Below, piece after piece: positions 15,712-24,215 of a DNA stretch of 26,091 nucleotides. Source of the stretch: a bacterium (GTDB taxonomy: Bacteria > UBP14 > UBA6098 > JAFGQG01); contig JAFGGQ010000011.1 in assembly GCA_016930435.1 (NCBI GenBank), positions 1-26,091 on the forward strand, written 5' to 3'. Within the stretch, counting starts at the first letter, position 1; each line of letters opens with the position of its first letter. The notes beneath the pieces were generated by a model. The model made no database searches, was not told the origin of the DNA, and saw only the letters and a program-made list of their open reading frames with translations. The translations under genes and the position numbers were made by a program.

Positions 15712-16803
15712 TTATTTAAAAATAATATTAATTATATCTTTATCTTTTACCTGATAATCCCTGCCTTCGGTATGGACCAGACCCAGATTGCGCAGTTCCT
15801 TTTCAGAACCATACTGCTGGAGTTCGGGAAGGCGGTAAACCTGGCCCTTAATAAACCCATCAGCCATATCGGTATGGATTTTCCCGGCTGCTGCGACAAT
15901 AGTTTCGCCCTTTTCCAAAGACCATGCTCTTACTTCATTGCCGCCAACGCAGGTATAAAACGTAATCAACCCAAGCAGGGTAAAACACTTTTCAATGATC
16001 CGGTTCAATATATTCTCTCCAAGCAGCAATTCATCCCGGAAAAGCCCGGCTTCCTTCTCGGGAAGTTCCGCAATTTCCGCCTCCACCTTCGCTGAAACGG
16101 GCAAGATATCCCGGTTGCTGCCCTTACAAAAATTATTCAAGCTAATATATAACTTGTTATTATTTAAATCAAGTTTTTTTTCACCTATATTAGCAATATA
16201 TAGGGTAGGTTTAAAAGAAAGTATCTGATATTGGCTAATTCTCTCGAATTCAAGCGTATTGAAACCTGGTTCGGTGAAACTATTATTATTCAATATCTCG
16301 ACAACTTTCTGCAAGAGTTCTAACTCTTCCCGAATATGTGGTTGGGTTTTTGAGACCTGCTTCTCCAGCTTTTTTATGCCCTTTTCAACAATTTCCAGGT
16401 CAGAGTGCCTGAGTTCTGACTCGATAATTTTAACATCTCTGACCGGATCAATAATAGGATTGAAATGGGATACATTTTCATCCTCAAAGCAGCGAACAAG
16501 GTGCAGGATGGCATCTACTCCCCTGATATTGGAGAGAAACTGGTTGCCCAGACCCTCTCCCTGATGTGAGCCTTCGATGAGACCAGCAATATCAATAAAT
16601 TCCAGGGTTTTATGGGTTACCTTTGCTTCAGGGAAAAACCGTGCAATTTCTACGAGTTGGGGATCGGGTACAGGGACCACGCAAATATTTGGATCCACGG
16701 TGCAGAAGGGAAAATTATCCTGGGGCACTTTCATTCCGGTCAGAGCATTGAACAAGGTAGATTTACCTATATTGGGAAGTCCTATGATACCTATCTTCAG
16801 CAT
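15712..16803 (-). CDS. ychF: Redox-regulated ATPase YchF (EngD/Ola1 family)
   Basis: YchF is an Obg-family P-loop protein that prefers ATP and binds ribosomes. The 363-residue length is normal. Visible motifs: Walker [17 protein letters not shown] (8-23), switch I region [10 protein letters not shown] (34-43), [16 protein letters not shown] (71-86, where YchF has no catalytic Gln), ANIGE in the G4 position and SAK in G5. The C-terminal TGS-like region includes [26 protein letters not shown] and a [10 protein letters not shown] end. A GAGGG lies a little far (about 14 bases) from the ATG at 16803. It sits 17 bases downstream of hppA and 28 bases upstream of rpsF. The co-transcription with ribosomal proteins fits its link with translation. 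Confidence 0.97.
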   Translation of the reverse strand: MLKIGIIGLPNIGKSTLFNALTGMKVPQDNFPFCTVDPNICVVPVPDPQLVEIARFFPEAKVTHKTLEFIDIAGLIEGSHQGEGLGNQFLSNIRGVDAILHLVRCFEDENVSHFNPIIDPVRDVKIIESELRHSDLEIVEKGIKKLEKQVSKTQPHIREELELLQKVVEILNNNSFTEPGFNTLEFERISQYQILSFKPTLYIANIGEKKLDLNNNKLYISLNNFCKGSNRDILPVSAKVEAEIAELPEKEAGLFRDELLLGENILNRIIEKCFTLLGLITFYTCVGGNEVRAWSLEKGETIVAAAGKIHTDMADGFIKGQVYRLPELQQYGSEKELRNLGLVHTEGRDYQVKDKDIINIIFK

Positions 16804-16820
16804 ATTTTAATTCAAATCCC

Positions 16821-18863
16821 TCATTTAAACAGTGGGGCAAGTACCAGGGAGACCACGGATATCAATTTTATCAGTATATTCATAGATGGCCCGGACGTAT
16901 CCTTGAAGGGATCGCCGACGGTATCGCCGACTACTGCGGCCTGATGGGCCGGTGAACCCTTTCCGCCAAAATTACCTTCTTCGATGTACTTTTTTGCATT
17001 ATCCCAGGCTCCTCCTCCATTGGCCATTAAAAGGGCTAACATAACTCCGCAGAGGGTGGAACCTGCAAGCACCCCTCCCAAGGCCGATGGGCCCAGTCCG
17101 AATCCCACGAAAACGGGCACAATTACCACACAGAGACCCGGCAGTATCATCTCCCTTAATGCTGCTTTGGTACTGATATCGATGCAACGGGTTACATCCG
17201 GTTTGGCTTTGCCCTCCCGGAGTCCCACTATCTCCTTGAATTGGCGGCGTACCTCGTTGACCATTTTAAATGCCGCTTTACCTACCGAATTCATGGTCAA
17301 CGAAGCTACAAAAAATGGTAATGCTCCCCCGATGAATAATCCGATGACTACCATGGGATTGGTAAGATTGATTATCTCAAGGCCCACCGCGGTAGAATAA
17401 GCGGAGTAAAGGGCTAATGCGGTAAGCGCAGCTGAACCGATTGCAAAGCCCTTCCCGATAGCTGCGGTGGTATTGCCTAAAGAGTCCAGACTATCGGTTA
17501 TCTTCCGGGTTCTGTCGCCTAATTTGGCCATCTGGCTTATTCCTCCAGCATTATCGGCGATAGGTCCATAAGCGTCAACTGACATGGTTATTCCAACAGT
17601 TGACAACATTCCCACTGCAGCAATCCCGATTCCATATAAACCGCTCAATTTGTATGCAATAAAAATGACTATACAAATAGCAATAACCGGTAAACCTGTG
17701 CTTTGAAGTCCCACCGCCATTCCGGTAACAATGTTGGTTGCGGGTCCGGTTTTAGAAGCCTCGGCGATCCTAAGAATAGGGGGTCCGGATGTATAATATT
17801 CAGTAATCAGGCCAATAATAACTCCTACCATGCTTCCCGCAAAGATGGCCCAGAAGACATAAGAAGCCATATTCAAATAGCGGCAGACACAATAGCTTCC
17901 GAAGAACATCAGGATATTGGCAATATAGGTGCCGTATCTAAGCGCTGTGGCGGGATGCTTTTGTTTAAGAAATCTGGTGAAGGCGATACCAACCAATGAA
18001 GCCAGCAAGCCAACGGTAACCACCATCAAGGGAGTAACCATGAAAGCCATCCGGATAATATGGATCTGAGAAGAGAGCAGGTTTTTGGAACTGTTTAGCA
18101 GGGGGAAAAAATGCTTGGCAATACTATCGGAGATAGCCATAGTTGCTCCGATTGCGATAGTAGCTACGATGGAGCCAACATAGGATTCGAAAATATCGGC
18201 CCCCATTCCGGCAACGTCCCCAACGTTATCGCCGACATTATCAGCAATAGTAGCTGGATTACGTGGATCATCCTCGGGGATATTTTCCTCCAGTTTTCCT
18301 ACAAGGTCCGCTCCCACATCAGCAGTTTTGGTATAAATTCCCCCTCCAATTCGGGCGAATAGGGCGATAGAGCTTGCACCCATTGCAAATCCATTGATGA
18401 TTGAAGCCGTTTCAGGTTTGCCATAGAGCAAGAAAAATATTCCAAGTCCCAATAAACCCAGCGATGCAACCGCCAGACCCATGACCGAACCACCCAGGAA
18501 AGCTACCCAAAGCGCTTTACCCTGACCATGTTGATGGGCTGACCAACTGGTCCTGACATTGGCGGAGGTTGCCGCCATCATCCCGATATAGCCTGCTAAC
18601 ATAGAGCATGCCGCTCCGCTTACAAATGCGATCCCGGTGGGAAGGCCAATAAAAACAGCCAGTAGAACGAAGATAGCCACAATAAAAAATGCTAATACCA
18701 GATATTCCCTTTTTAAGAATACTAAAGACCCCTTGCGGATAGAAGCGGCTAATTCGATCATTAATTCATTACCCATTGGCTTTTTATTGACCAAATGATA
18801 AAAAAATAAACTAATTAAGAATCCCAAAATGCCAATTATGGGAATCCAGCTTATAATGTTCAT
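16821..18863 (-). CDS. hppA: Membrane-bound ion-pumping pyrophosphatase, K+-dependent type
   Basis: This enzyme couples hydrolysis of pyrophosphate to pumping H+ or Na+ across the membrane. The 680-residue protein has the expected 16 or so membrane helices. Active-site sequences are intact: [20 protein letters not shown] (184-201), [19 protein letters not shown] (208-226), [12 protein letters not shown] (430-441) and, near the end, [15 protein letters not shown]. The residue after GNTT is Ala (A467 in [10 protein letters not shown]); K+-independent enzymes have Lys there, so this should need K+. The pumped ion cannot be settled by eye. AGGAGGGG precedes the ATG at 18863. It begins 19 bases after pth stops. 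Its presence suggests energy conservation from pyrophosphate, common in anaerobes and energy-limited bacteria. Confidence 0.97.
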   Translation of the reverse strand: MNIISWIPIIGILGFLISLFFYHLVNKKPMGNELMIELAASIRKGSLVFLKREYLVLAFFIVAIFVLLAVFIGLPTGIAFVSGAACSMLAGYIGMMAATSANVRTSWSAHQHGQGKALWVAFLGGSVMGLAVASLGLLGLGIFFLLYGKPETASIINGFAMGASSIALFARIGGGIYTKTADVGADLVGKLEENIPEDDPRNPATIADNVGDNVGDVAGMGADIFESYVGSIVATIAIGATMAISDSIAKHFFPLLNSSKNLLSSQIHIIRMAFMVTPLMVVTVGLLASLVGIAFTRFLKQKHPATALRYGTYIANILMFFGSYCVCRYLNMASYVFWAIFAGSMVGVIIGLITEYYTSGPPILRIAEASKTGPATNIVTGMAVGLQSTGLPVIAICIVIFIAYKLSGLYGIGIAAVGMLSTVGITMSVDAYGPIADNAGGISQMAKLGDRTRKITDSLDSLGNTTAAIGKGFAIGSAALTALALYSAYSTAVGLEIINLTNPMVVIGLFIGGALPFFVASLTMNSVGKAAFKMVNEVRRQFKEIVGLREGKAKPDVTRCIDISTKAALREMILPGLCVVIVPVFVGFGLGPSALGGVLAGSTLCGVMLALLMANGGGAWDNAKKYIEEGNFGGKGSPAHQAAVVGDTVGDPFKDTSGPSMNILIKLISVVSLVLAPLFK

Positions 18864-18882
18864 AGCCCCTCCTGATGAAAGA

Positions 18883-19485
18883 TCATTTGCCTTCTCCCTT
18901 ATTATCAGGGATTAAATTTTCTTCAATTTTCCGGTTGAAGGTATCCATCGCGGATTTCAGGCCCCGATGGATAATGTGATCCACTGCTCTTGTAGCCCTT
19001 TTTATGAGCGATGGCAATTGCTTTTTCTGAGCTGCATCAAATTCACCCAGAACATGATCAACGGCATCGTCCAGGGGTGCACCAACCCCTATCCGAAAAC
19101 GGGGGATATTATCCGAGTTAAGTTCATCAATAATAGAGGCTAAGCCGTTATGGCCTCCATCAGAACCCCTTTCTCTTATCCTGAATTGATCAAAGGGAAG
19201 ATTTATATCGTCCATTATGATCAGGATTTCCTCCGGTATGAAATTGAACTTGGAGCAGATCGTCTTTACAGCGATCCCGCTATTATTCATAAAAGTCATC
19301 GGTTTTACCAGCAATACTGACCGCCCAGCCCTTATCAGTTTAGCAAAGCTGTAGTTACCTGCTTTATGCCATTTTAAATCATATTTCCGGGCAACGGCTT
19401 CCACTATCATAAAGCCAATATTATGGCGGGTTTTTGTGTATTCCGCGCCAGGATTCCCTAAACCGATAATACTTACTATGCCCAT
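18883..19485 (-). CDS. pth: Peptidyl-tRNA hydrolase
   Basis: Pth releases peptides from peptidyl-tRNA dropped by the ribosome. Motifs: [19 protein letters not shown] at the N-terminus (catalytic His in RHNIGF), [19 protein letters not shown] and [12 protein letters not shown] (GSxGGHNGL is the family's substrate-binding loop). The length of about 200 residues is normal. I place the start at the ATG at 19483-19485, giving [13 protein letters not shown]. The frame could extend to a TTG at 19497, but that lies within the promoter found here and adds four residues not typical of the family. The gene opens the long run that continues into hppA, ychF and the ribosomal proteins. Confidence 0.96.
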   Translation of the reverse strand: MGIVSIIGLGNPGAEYTKTRHNIGFMIVEAVARKYDLKWHKAGNYSFAKLIRAGRSVLLVKPMTFMNNSGIAVKTICSKFNFIPEEILIIMDDINLPFDQFRIRERGSDGGHNGLASIIDELNSDNIPRFRIGVGAPLDDAVDHVLGEFDAAQKKQLPSLIKRATRAVDHIIHRGLKSAMDTFNRKIEENLIPDNKGEGK

Positions 19486-19497
19486 AAAATTCTGCAA

Positions 19498-19526
19498 AAT
19501 CTATATCATACTCTAATATTTGTCAA
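19498..19526 (-). promoter_or_regulatory. Sigma70-like promoter for pth and the downstream run
   Basis: The minus strand has a perfect -35 TTGACA (19521-19526). A candidate -10 TAGATT follows after 17 bases (19498-19503); TATAGA with a 15-base spacer (19500-19505) is the alternative. Transcription would start about 19490, leaving a leader of roughly ten bases or less before the pth ATG at 19485. The rest of the 146-base spacer (19527-19643) is AT-rich and holds no gene or clear terminator. Only the -35 box is strong. Confidence 0.5.
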
Positions 19527-19643
19527 GAATAAACACTATTAAAATGTTTAGAGTAAGTAATTTAAATACTTGGACTTTTATAATTTAAACGGAAAAATAA
19601 ATCTGATAGCTTAGACCCTTAAAAGGATTTTAACCTGAAAGAC

Positions 19644-20909
19644 CTATCCTTCATCTTTAAGAATAACCTTTACTGCAGCTACTCTCCTCTGTACTACTTT
19701 CTCTACGATAAATAAGAGATTTTCGTACTCGAATTTTTCTCCTTCACTAGGTATCGCTTCAGCCAGTTGATAGATCAACCCCCCTAAAGTGTCCGCTTCA
19801 TCAGAAGGGATATTCAAGTTTAGAGTCTCATTAAGTTCCGGAATAGTTATCTTGGCCAATACGGTATATACATTTTGGCTGATAGGGGTAATCAAACTTT
19901 CCTCCTGGTCATATTCATCCTGGATCTCACCCACGATCTCTTCGATTAAATCCTCCATGCTAACCATACCAGCGGTTCCCCCATATTCATCAACTACAAT
20001 AGCAATGTGTATTTTACCCTTTTTCATCTCTTCCAGAAGATCCCGTATCCGCTTGGCTTCGGGCACAAAATAGGCTTCCCGGACTAATTTAGGAAGGATA
20101 ACATTCTCGCCGCGAAAGAGGGGATTTAAGATGTCTTTGGCATAGAGGATACCAATGATATTATCTATTCTTTCCTGGAATACCGGGATTCTTGAATGGC
20201 CAGCGCTGATGATGGTTTCCAGAACCTCCTTCAAGGGGGTTTCGGATTCTACACAAATCATATCAATACGGGGGACCATTACTTCCCTGACCATAGTCTC
20301 ACCAAATTCAACAATATGACGGATCATTAATTTCTCTTCTGCTTGAAGCCCGGTATTATTCCCATTGATTTCGAATATATCCTGGATTTCTGATTTTAAG
20401 GTTGATTTTCTTAAGATATCCTCTATTTCCCTGCCCGTGAAGAGCTTCAAGAAAAACCTCCAAATCACCACAAAGGGATAGAAAACAAAATATAATAATC
20501 TTCCAAACGATGCAAAATAGCCTACCTTATCCACCAGATTTCCCCGTTTTAAGTGTAGTGGAGAAAGATGTACAAAGGTCAGGTAGATTATCCACAGCAG
20601 TAATCCTTCCAATAGCAATCTTAAGAAGGTGGAATTTATTAGGCTGACTGCATAGAAAGAAAGATAGTAGTCAAAAATAACTACGAATACAATAATGAAT
20701 AAGCTCTTAATAACCGTAAATGCGAAATGGAATCGGATTGGTGCTCTCAAATTATTTAATAACCAGGCGATGCTGCTTTTGCTGGACTTGCGGAGATTCT
20801 TTATATCCTGATCTTCAAGTGATTGGATAAGGGTTTCGAATGCCGAAATAAAATAAGTCCCCAATATGAAAAGTACGATTAATGCTAATGTGATTAACCC
20901 TGTTATCAT
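19644..20909 (-). CDS. CNNM/CorC-type hemolysin-family membrane protein with CBS pair
   Basis: A 421-residue protein of the CorC/YfjD/CNNM group, linked in studied members to Mg2+ and other cation transport or efflux. The N-terminal 160 residues hold about four membrane segments of the DUF21 domain, with divergent sequence (FISAFETLIQSLEDQDI near 20-36). Then come the CBS pair (about 205-340: MVREVMVPRIDMICV, HSRIPVFQERIDNIIGILYAKD, VDEYGGTAGMVSMEDLIEEIVGEIQDE) and the CorC_HlyC domain at about 345-421 ending VAAVKVILKDEG. The DEYGGTAG and MEDLIEEIVGEI signatures are clear. It lies downstream of pgpH, as in many genomes, but without ybeY. Its leader has an extended Shine-Dalgarno in a possible RNA structure (separate entry). 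Confidence 0.94.
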   Translation of the reverse strand: MITGLITLALIVLFILGTYFISAFETLIQSLEDQDIKNLRKSSKSSIAWLLNNLRAPIRFHFAFTVIKSLFIIVFVVIFDYYLSFYAVSLINSTFLRLLLEGLLLWIIYLTFVHLSPLHLKRGNLVDKVGYFASFGRLLYFVFYPFVVIWRFFLKLFTGREIEDILRKSTLKSEIQDIFEINGNNTGLQAEEKLMIRHIVEFGETMVREVMVPRIDMICVESETPLKEVLETIISAGHSRIPVFQERIDNIIGILYAKDILNPLFRGENVILPKLVREAYFVPEAKRIRDLLEEMKKGKIHIAIVVDEYGGTAGMVSMEDLIEEIVGEIQDEYDQEESLITPISQNVYTVLAKITIPELNETLNLNIPSDEADTLGGLIYQLAEAIPSEGEKFEYENLLFIVEKVVQRRVAAVKVILKDEG

Positions 20910-20950
20910 ATTAACCCCATAAAACGGGGATCACCTCCTTATGTTAATAT
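20906..20950 (-). promoter_or_regulatory. Structured translation-initiation leader of the CNNM/CorC gene
   Basis: The mRNA carries AAGGAGGTGATCC (20928-20940), complementary over 13 bases to the usual 16S rRNA 3' end. GGAGG is 24 bases from the ATG (20907-20909), too far for normal initiation. A small stem CCCC/GGGG (20926-20929 with 20915-20918, a G-U pair inside, loop 20920-20924) would shorten the gap to about 9. An 8-base perfect inverted repeat (20943-20950 with 20908-20915) encloses both and covers the first two bases of the start codon. A four-codon ORF (20920 to 20906, ATG GGG TTA ATA TGA) has a TGA that overlaps the main ATG. Structures were read by eye. Confidence 0.45.
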
Positions 20951-20968
20951 TAATCAAATGAACTCTGA

Positions 20969-23149
20969 TTACCTATTTCTCTTATGATGAACTCCTGACA
21001 ATATCGGAACAAAGATGTCTTTAATGGAATTAAGGTCCTTGAGGGTAATACCGCATTCGTCAAGTTCACCCTCGTTAAACCTTTTATCAAAAATGGTCAT
21101 GACTAACTGGTTAATGCGGTCCAGTGAAGGATTGTCCAGTTCCCTGGTTGCAGCTTCGACAGCATCGGCCAGAAAGACAAGGCATGCTTCCTGTGTTTGA
21201 GGCTTAGGCCCGTTATATCTGAAATCAGCTTCCCGGAGTGTTTCATCCTTCTGTAATGCTTTTTGATAGAAAAATTCCATCAATGTGGTACCGTGATGCT
21301 GTTGAATGATATCAATAATAGGTTTGGGAATTTTATGGGCTTTGGCCAGCTCTACCCCTTCTTTTACATGATTCTTGATTACCAGGAAACTCATACGGGG
21401 AGATAGTTTATAATGGGGATTATCCTCTTTTTGGTTCTCATTAAAGTAGCCGGGATTTGTGATCTTTCCGATGTCGTGATATAGTCCGCCGGTTTTTGCC
21501 AGCAGGGAATTAGCATTGATTGCAATTGCTCCGGCCTCACTGAGGTTGCCAACGATAACACAATGCTGATAGGTTCCCGGCGCTTCTATGGAAAGCTGCT
21601 GGAGCAGAGGAGAATTGGAATTACCATATTCAGCTAAGGTGAGATTAGTGGTTATTCCTGTTAAATTCTCAAATAAGGGAACAAGCATAAAAGTAACCAG
21701 AGGTACAAAAAATGATTTTATTACCACAATTCCAGATCGCATTAGCAGTTCAACAGGAGAGTCGAAATTAATCAGTTCCGTTGAAATAATGAAAAGCACC
21801 ATATATAAAACAAAAAGCAGGATCGGTTTAAAAACCTCCTGTCGATTAGATACTTTCCGGAAAAGAAAGGCTGCAAAAAAACCGGCGGTTATTATGTACA
21901 CTGAAGGAAGCAGGTTGAATCCACTCAAAATTCCGCAAATCAACCCCGTGGTCAGGATGACGCTAAAGCTCAGGTCGAGACTGAACAGGAGTACGAGCAA
22001 TATAGCAGTAAGACTTATAGGCACCAGATCTAAGGCAAGATCAAATTTATTCAGCAGGAATACAATGGTGGTTTGAACAAGAATTAATAAGAGTATCAGG
22101 ATAAAGTGTTTGAATTCTTTTACAATATGTTTTTGAAATTTCTGAAGATAAATAAAGAATAGGCCAATAACCAGCAGTAAAAGAATAAACCTGCCGATGG
22201 GGACTAAACTAGCTAAAAATGGGTAGTCCTGTTGCTGTTTGAGTTCATAAGCTTTTTCAAGGGAATAAAGCTTCTCATAGATTTCTTCGGTCACCCTTTC
22301 ATGAACGCCTACTATCTTTTCATCGATTAGTACTTCGCCCTTCGTTGGGCTGACCATCTGTGCTGCTTTTTGGCGGCGTTCAGCAGTTAGGGTTTCGTCG
22401 GGCAGGAGATTTGGGCTAAGGAATTCCTTCAGGATATCGAAGGAAGAGTTGGTCAAAGGTGGATAGTCGATGAAAATGTTCCCCAATAGTCTTCTTGCGG
22501 TAACTATTATATCTTCCTCGGTGGCTATTTGTTGAGGCGTATAAATTTGTTCTGAATTTCCCCGAAAAACCGAGAATAATAGTTGCTCACTGGTTTTCTG
22601 CTGTTTCCATTGGGCATCCATGAATCCCTGTGAATAAAGGGTATCTAAAACATAAGTTATACCTTTATAAAGGTTTTGAATGCTTCTGGTTGATACCAGG
22701 GTGGAGATGGTTTCGCTGCTGAGGTTCTTCCATAATCGGGTAAGTGAATCTTCCTTGGCTTCCTTGTTTTTAAGGGAATCCAGAATATCCAAAGTTTGAG
22801 TCCACATACTCTCAAAACGATCTAATTGATGTTCATATACTGAATCGGAATAAACAAGGACCTCGGGTATATTCTCACGAGCTGTTTTCTGTTCACTTTT
22901 TAATTGTATATCATCCTTGATTATATCAAAAGTAAATGGAGCGATAATGTCCTGCTCGGAGATCTTTCCTTTCTGTGGGATGAATATATGACCTGCTTTT
23001 TCCGAAGGAAATAAAAACATGTGGATCAGCGTAAATGCCAGGGCTATTAATATCCAGAATAAAGCTCTGGAACTTATCTTTTGAAAAGAATTTTTACCGG
23101 CTTTACGGTTAGAAGGGTCTGAAGGTTTATTGGATGAGGTATCGTCCAC
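20969..23149 (-). CDS. pgpH: 7TM-HD family cyclic-di-AMP phosphodiesterase (PgpH/YqfF type)
   Basis: Members of this family hydrolyse cyclic di-AMP to pApA, using a metal-binding HD domain. The 726-residue protein has a membrane segment at about 29-47, a large extracytoplasmic 7TMR-HDED region (about 50-310), seven further membrane segments (about 315-495), and a cytoplasmic HD domain (about 510-720). Metal-site motifs are visible: TYQHC (His529), GLYHDIGK (His558-Asp559), QQHHGT (His618-His619) and FLADAVEAATREL (Asp662). It starts at GTG (23147-23149); the next Met lies in the first membrane helix. The upstream site is weak. It follows the PhoH gene by 70 bases, with its own promoter, and precedes the CNNM/CorC gene, the usual order. 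Confidence 0.95.
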   Translation of the reverse strand: MDDTSSNKPSDPSNRKAGKNSFQKISSRALFWILIALAFTLIHMFLFPSEKAGHIFIPQKGKISEQDIIAPFTFDIIKDDIQLKSEQKTARENIPEVLVYSDSVYEHQLDRFESMWTQTLDILDSLKNKEAKEDSLTRLWKNLSSETISTLVSTRSIQNLYKGITYVLDTLYSQGFMDAQWKQQKTSEQLLFSVFRGNSEQIYTPQQIATEEDIIVTARRLLGNIFIDYPPLTNSSFDILKEFLSPNLLPDETLTAERRQKAAQMVSPTKGEVLIDEKIVGVHERVTEEIYEKLYSLEKAYELKQQQDYPFLASLVPIGRFILLLLVIGLFFIYLQKFQKHIVKEFKHFILILLLILVQTTIVFLLNKFDLALDLVPISLTAILLVLLFSLDLSFSVILTTGLICGILSGFNLLPSVYIITAGFFAAFLFRKVSNRQEVFKPILLFVLYMVLFIISTELINFDSPVELLMRSGIVVIKSFFVPLVTFMLVPLFENLTGITTNLTLAEYGNSNSPLLQQLSIEAPGTYQHCVIVGNLSEAGAIAINANSLLAKTGGLYHDIGKITNPGYFNENQKEDNPHYKLSPRMSFLVIKNHVKEGVELAKAHKIPKPIIDIIQQHHGTTLMEFFYQKALQKDETLREADFRYNGPKPQTQEACLVFLADAVEAATRELDNPSLDRINQLVMTIFDKRFNEGELDECGITLKDLNSIKDIFVPILSGVHHKRNR

Positions 23150-23182
23150 TTTATTCTGATAATCCTGTTTTTACTGATTTAA

Positions 23183-23211
23183 ATAATAATATACTGGCAA
23201 GGAAACGTCAA
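23183..23211 (-). promoter_or_regulatory. Sigma70-like promoter of pgpH
   Basis: In the 70-base gap between the PhoH gene and pgpH, the minus strand reads TTGACG (23206-23211), a 17-base spacer, then TATTAT (23183-23188). Both boxes match the consensus at five of six bases. Transcription would begin about 26 to 30 bases before the GTG of pgpH. This suggests pgpH and the CNNM/CorC gene can be transcribed independently of aspS and the PhoH gene. Confidence 0.5.
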
Positions 23212-23219
23212 TAGTATTC

Positions 23220-24215
23220 TTAATCCCCATCAGTACTATTTCTATTATTTTTCCCGAATTTGTCATAAGCCTGTATAATGTCCTGCACCAATTTATGCCT
23301 GACCACATCAGCCTGGTCGAGGTAAACGAACTGAATTCCGGAGATTCCCTTCAGAATATTCTGGACCTGTAACAACCCGGAGTCTTTGTGATTGGGAAGG
23401 TCTATCTGGGTAATGTCCCCGGTGATTACCGCCTGGGAACCGAAACCAAGACGGGTAAGCAGCATTTTCATTTGACCGGAAGTAGTATTTTGGGCCTCAT
23501 CAAGAATAATAAAGGAGTTATTCAGACTTCTTCCCCGCATGTATGCTAATGGTGCTACTTCAATAGTATTGTGGAATAATAGTTTCTCCATTTTATCGGC
23601 AGCCAGCATTTCGTAAAGGGCATCATAAAGGGGCCTTAGATAGGGGTCAACTTTCTCTTTCATATCTCCCGGCAGAAACCCCAGACTCTCACCAGCCTCT
23701 ACTGCTGGCCGGACCAGGATAATCCTTTCGATCTCCCGGGCTTTTAATTTCCGGATGGCACAGGCAACCGCCAGATAAGTTTTACCGGTACCCGCAGGAC
23801 CGATTACAAAAACCAGATCATTTTCCCATATCGCTTTTAAATAAGCTGTCTGACCGGAAGAACGGGGTTTGATCACATCGCGGTTGGGTTTCACCAGGAC
23901 CCGGTCATCCTCGTTTATACTCTTTAAGGGTGTTTCACCACGCGTATTGCGAATCAAATTCTCAAAAAAATGTTCAGGGACCTCCCCTTCCTGTTTGACC
24001 TGGCGGATTAATATCTGGAATAGATCCCGAATCTTGAATAATTCGAGGGTCTCGCCATAAACCTTGAGCTTTTCTCCCCGGGCTACTATTTTAACCGGGA
24101 ATGCCAGCTCGATCTCCTTGAGATTCAAAGAATTATAGCCGAAAAGTATTCTCTGATCAATTCCCTTGAGGGAGATTTCAATAGAATTTTCTTCGTACTT
24201 ACTTTTCTGGTTCAT
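23220..24215 (-). CDS. phoH: PhoH-family ATPase (YbeZ type)
   Basis: A 331-residue P-loop ATPase of the PhoH/YbeZ family, linked to RNA processing and ribosome maturation together with YbeY. Walker A is VIGPAGTGKTYLAVA (137-151), Walker B is FIILDEAQN (235-243), with a sensor-like VITGDITQIDL (263-273) and TTSGQMKMLLTRLG (244-257). The N-terminal about 100 residues have a KH-like pattern (ELAFPVKIVARGEKLKVYG). The ATG at 24215 lies inside the end of aspS (17-base overlap), implying coupled translation. Residues after 315 are a polar tail. Its usual partner ybeY is not in this window. Confidence 0.96.
   Translation of the reverse strand: MNQKSKYEENSIEISLKGIDQRILFGYNSLNLKEIELAFPVKIVARGEKLKVYGETLELFKIRDLFQILIRQVKQEGEVPEHFFENLIRNTRGETPLKSINEDDRVLVKPNRDVIKPRSSGQTAYLKAIWENDLVFVIGPAGTGKTYLAVACAIRKLKAREIERIILVRPAVEAGESLGFLPGDMKEKVDPYLRPLYDALYEMLAADKMEKLLFHNTIEVAPLAYMRGRSLNNSFIILDEAQNTTSGQMKMLLTRLGFGSQAVITGDITQIDLPNHKDSGLLQVQNILKGISGIQFVYLDQADVVRHKLVQDIIQAYDKFGKNNRNSTDGD

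Noticed and set aside
20928-20940. Plus-strand GGATCACCTCCTT, identical to the 3' end of bacterial 16S rRNA
   Set aside because: No rRNA sequence precedes it. It is the complement of the extended Shine-Dalgarno of the CorC-type gene.
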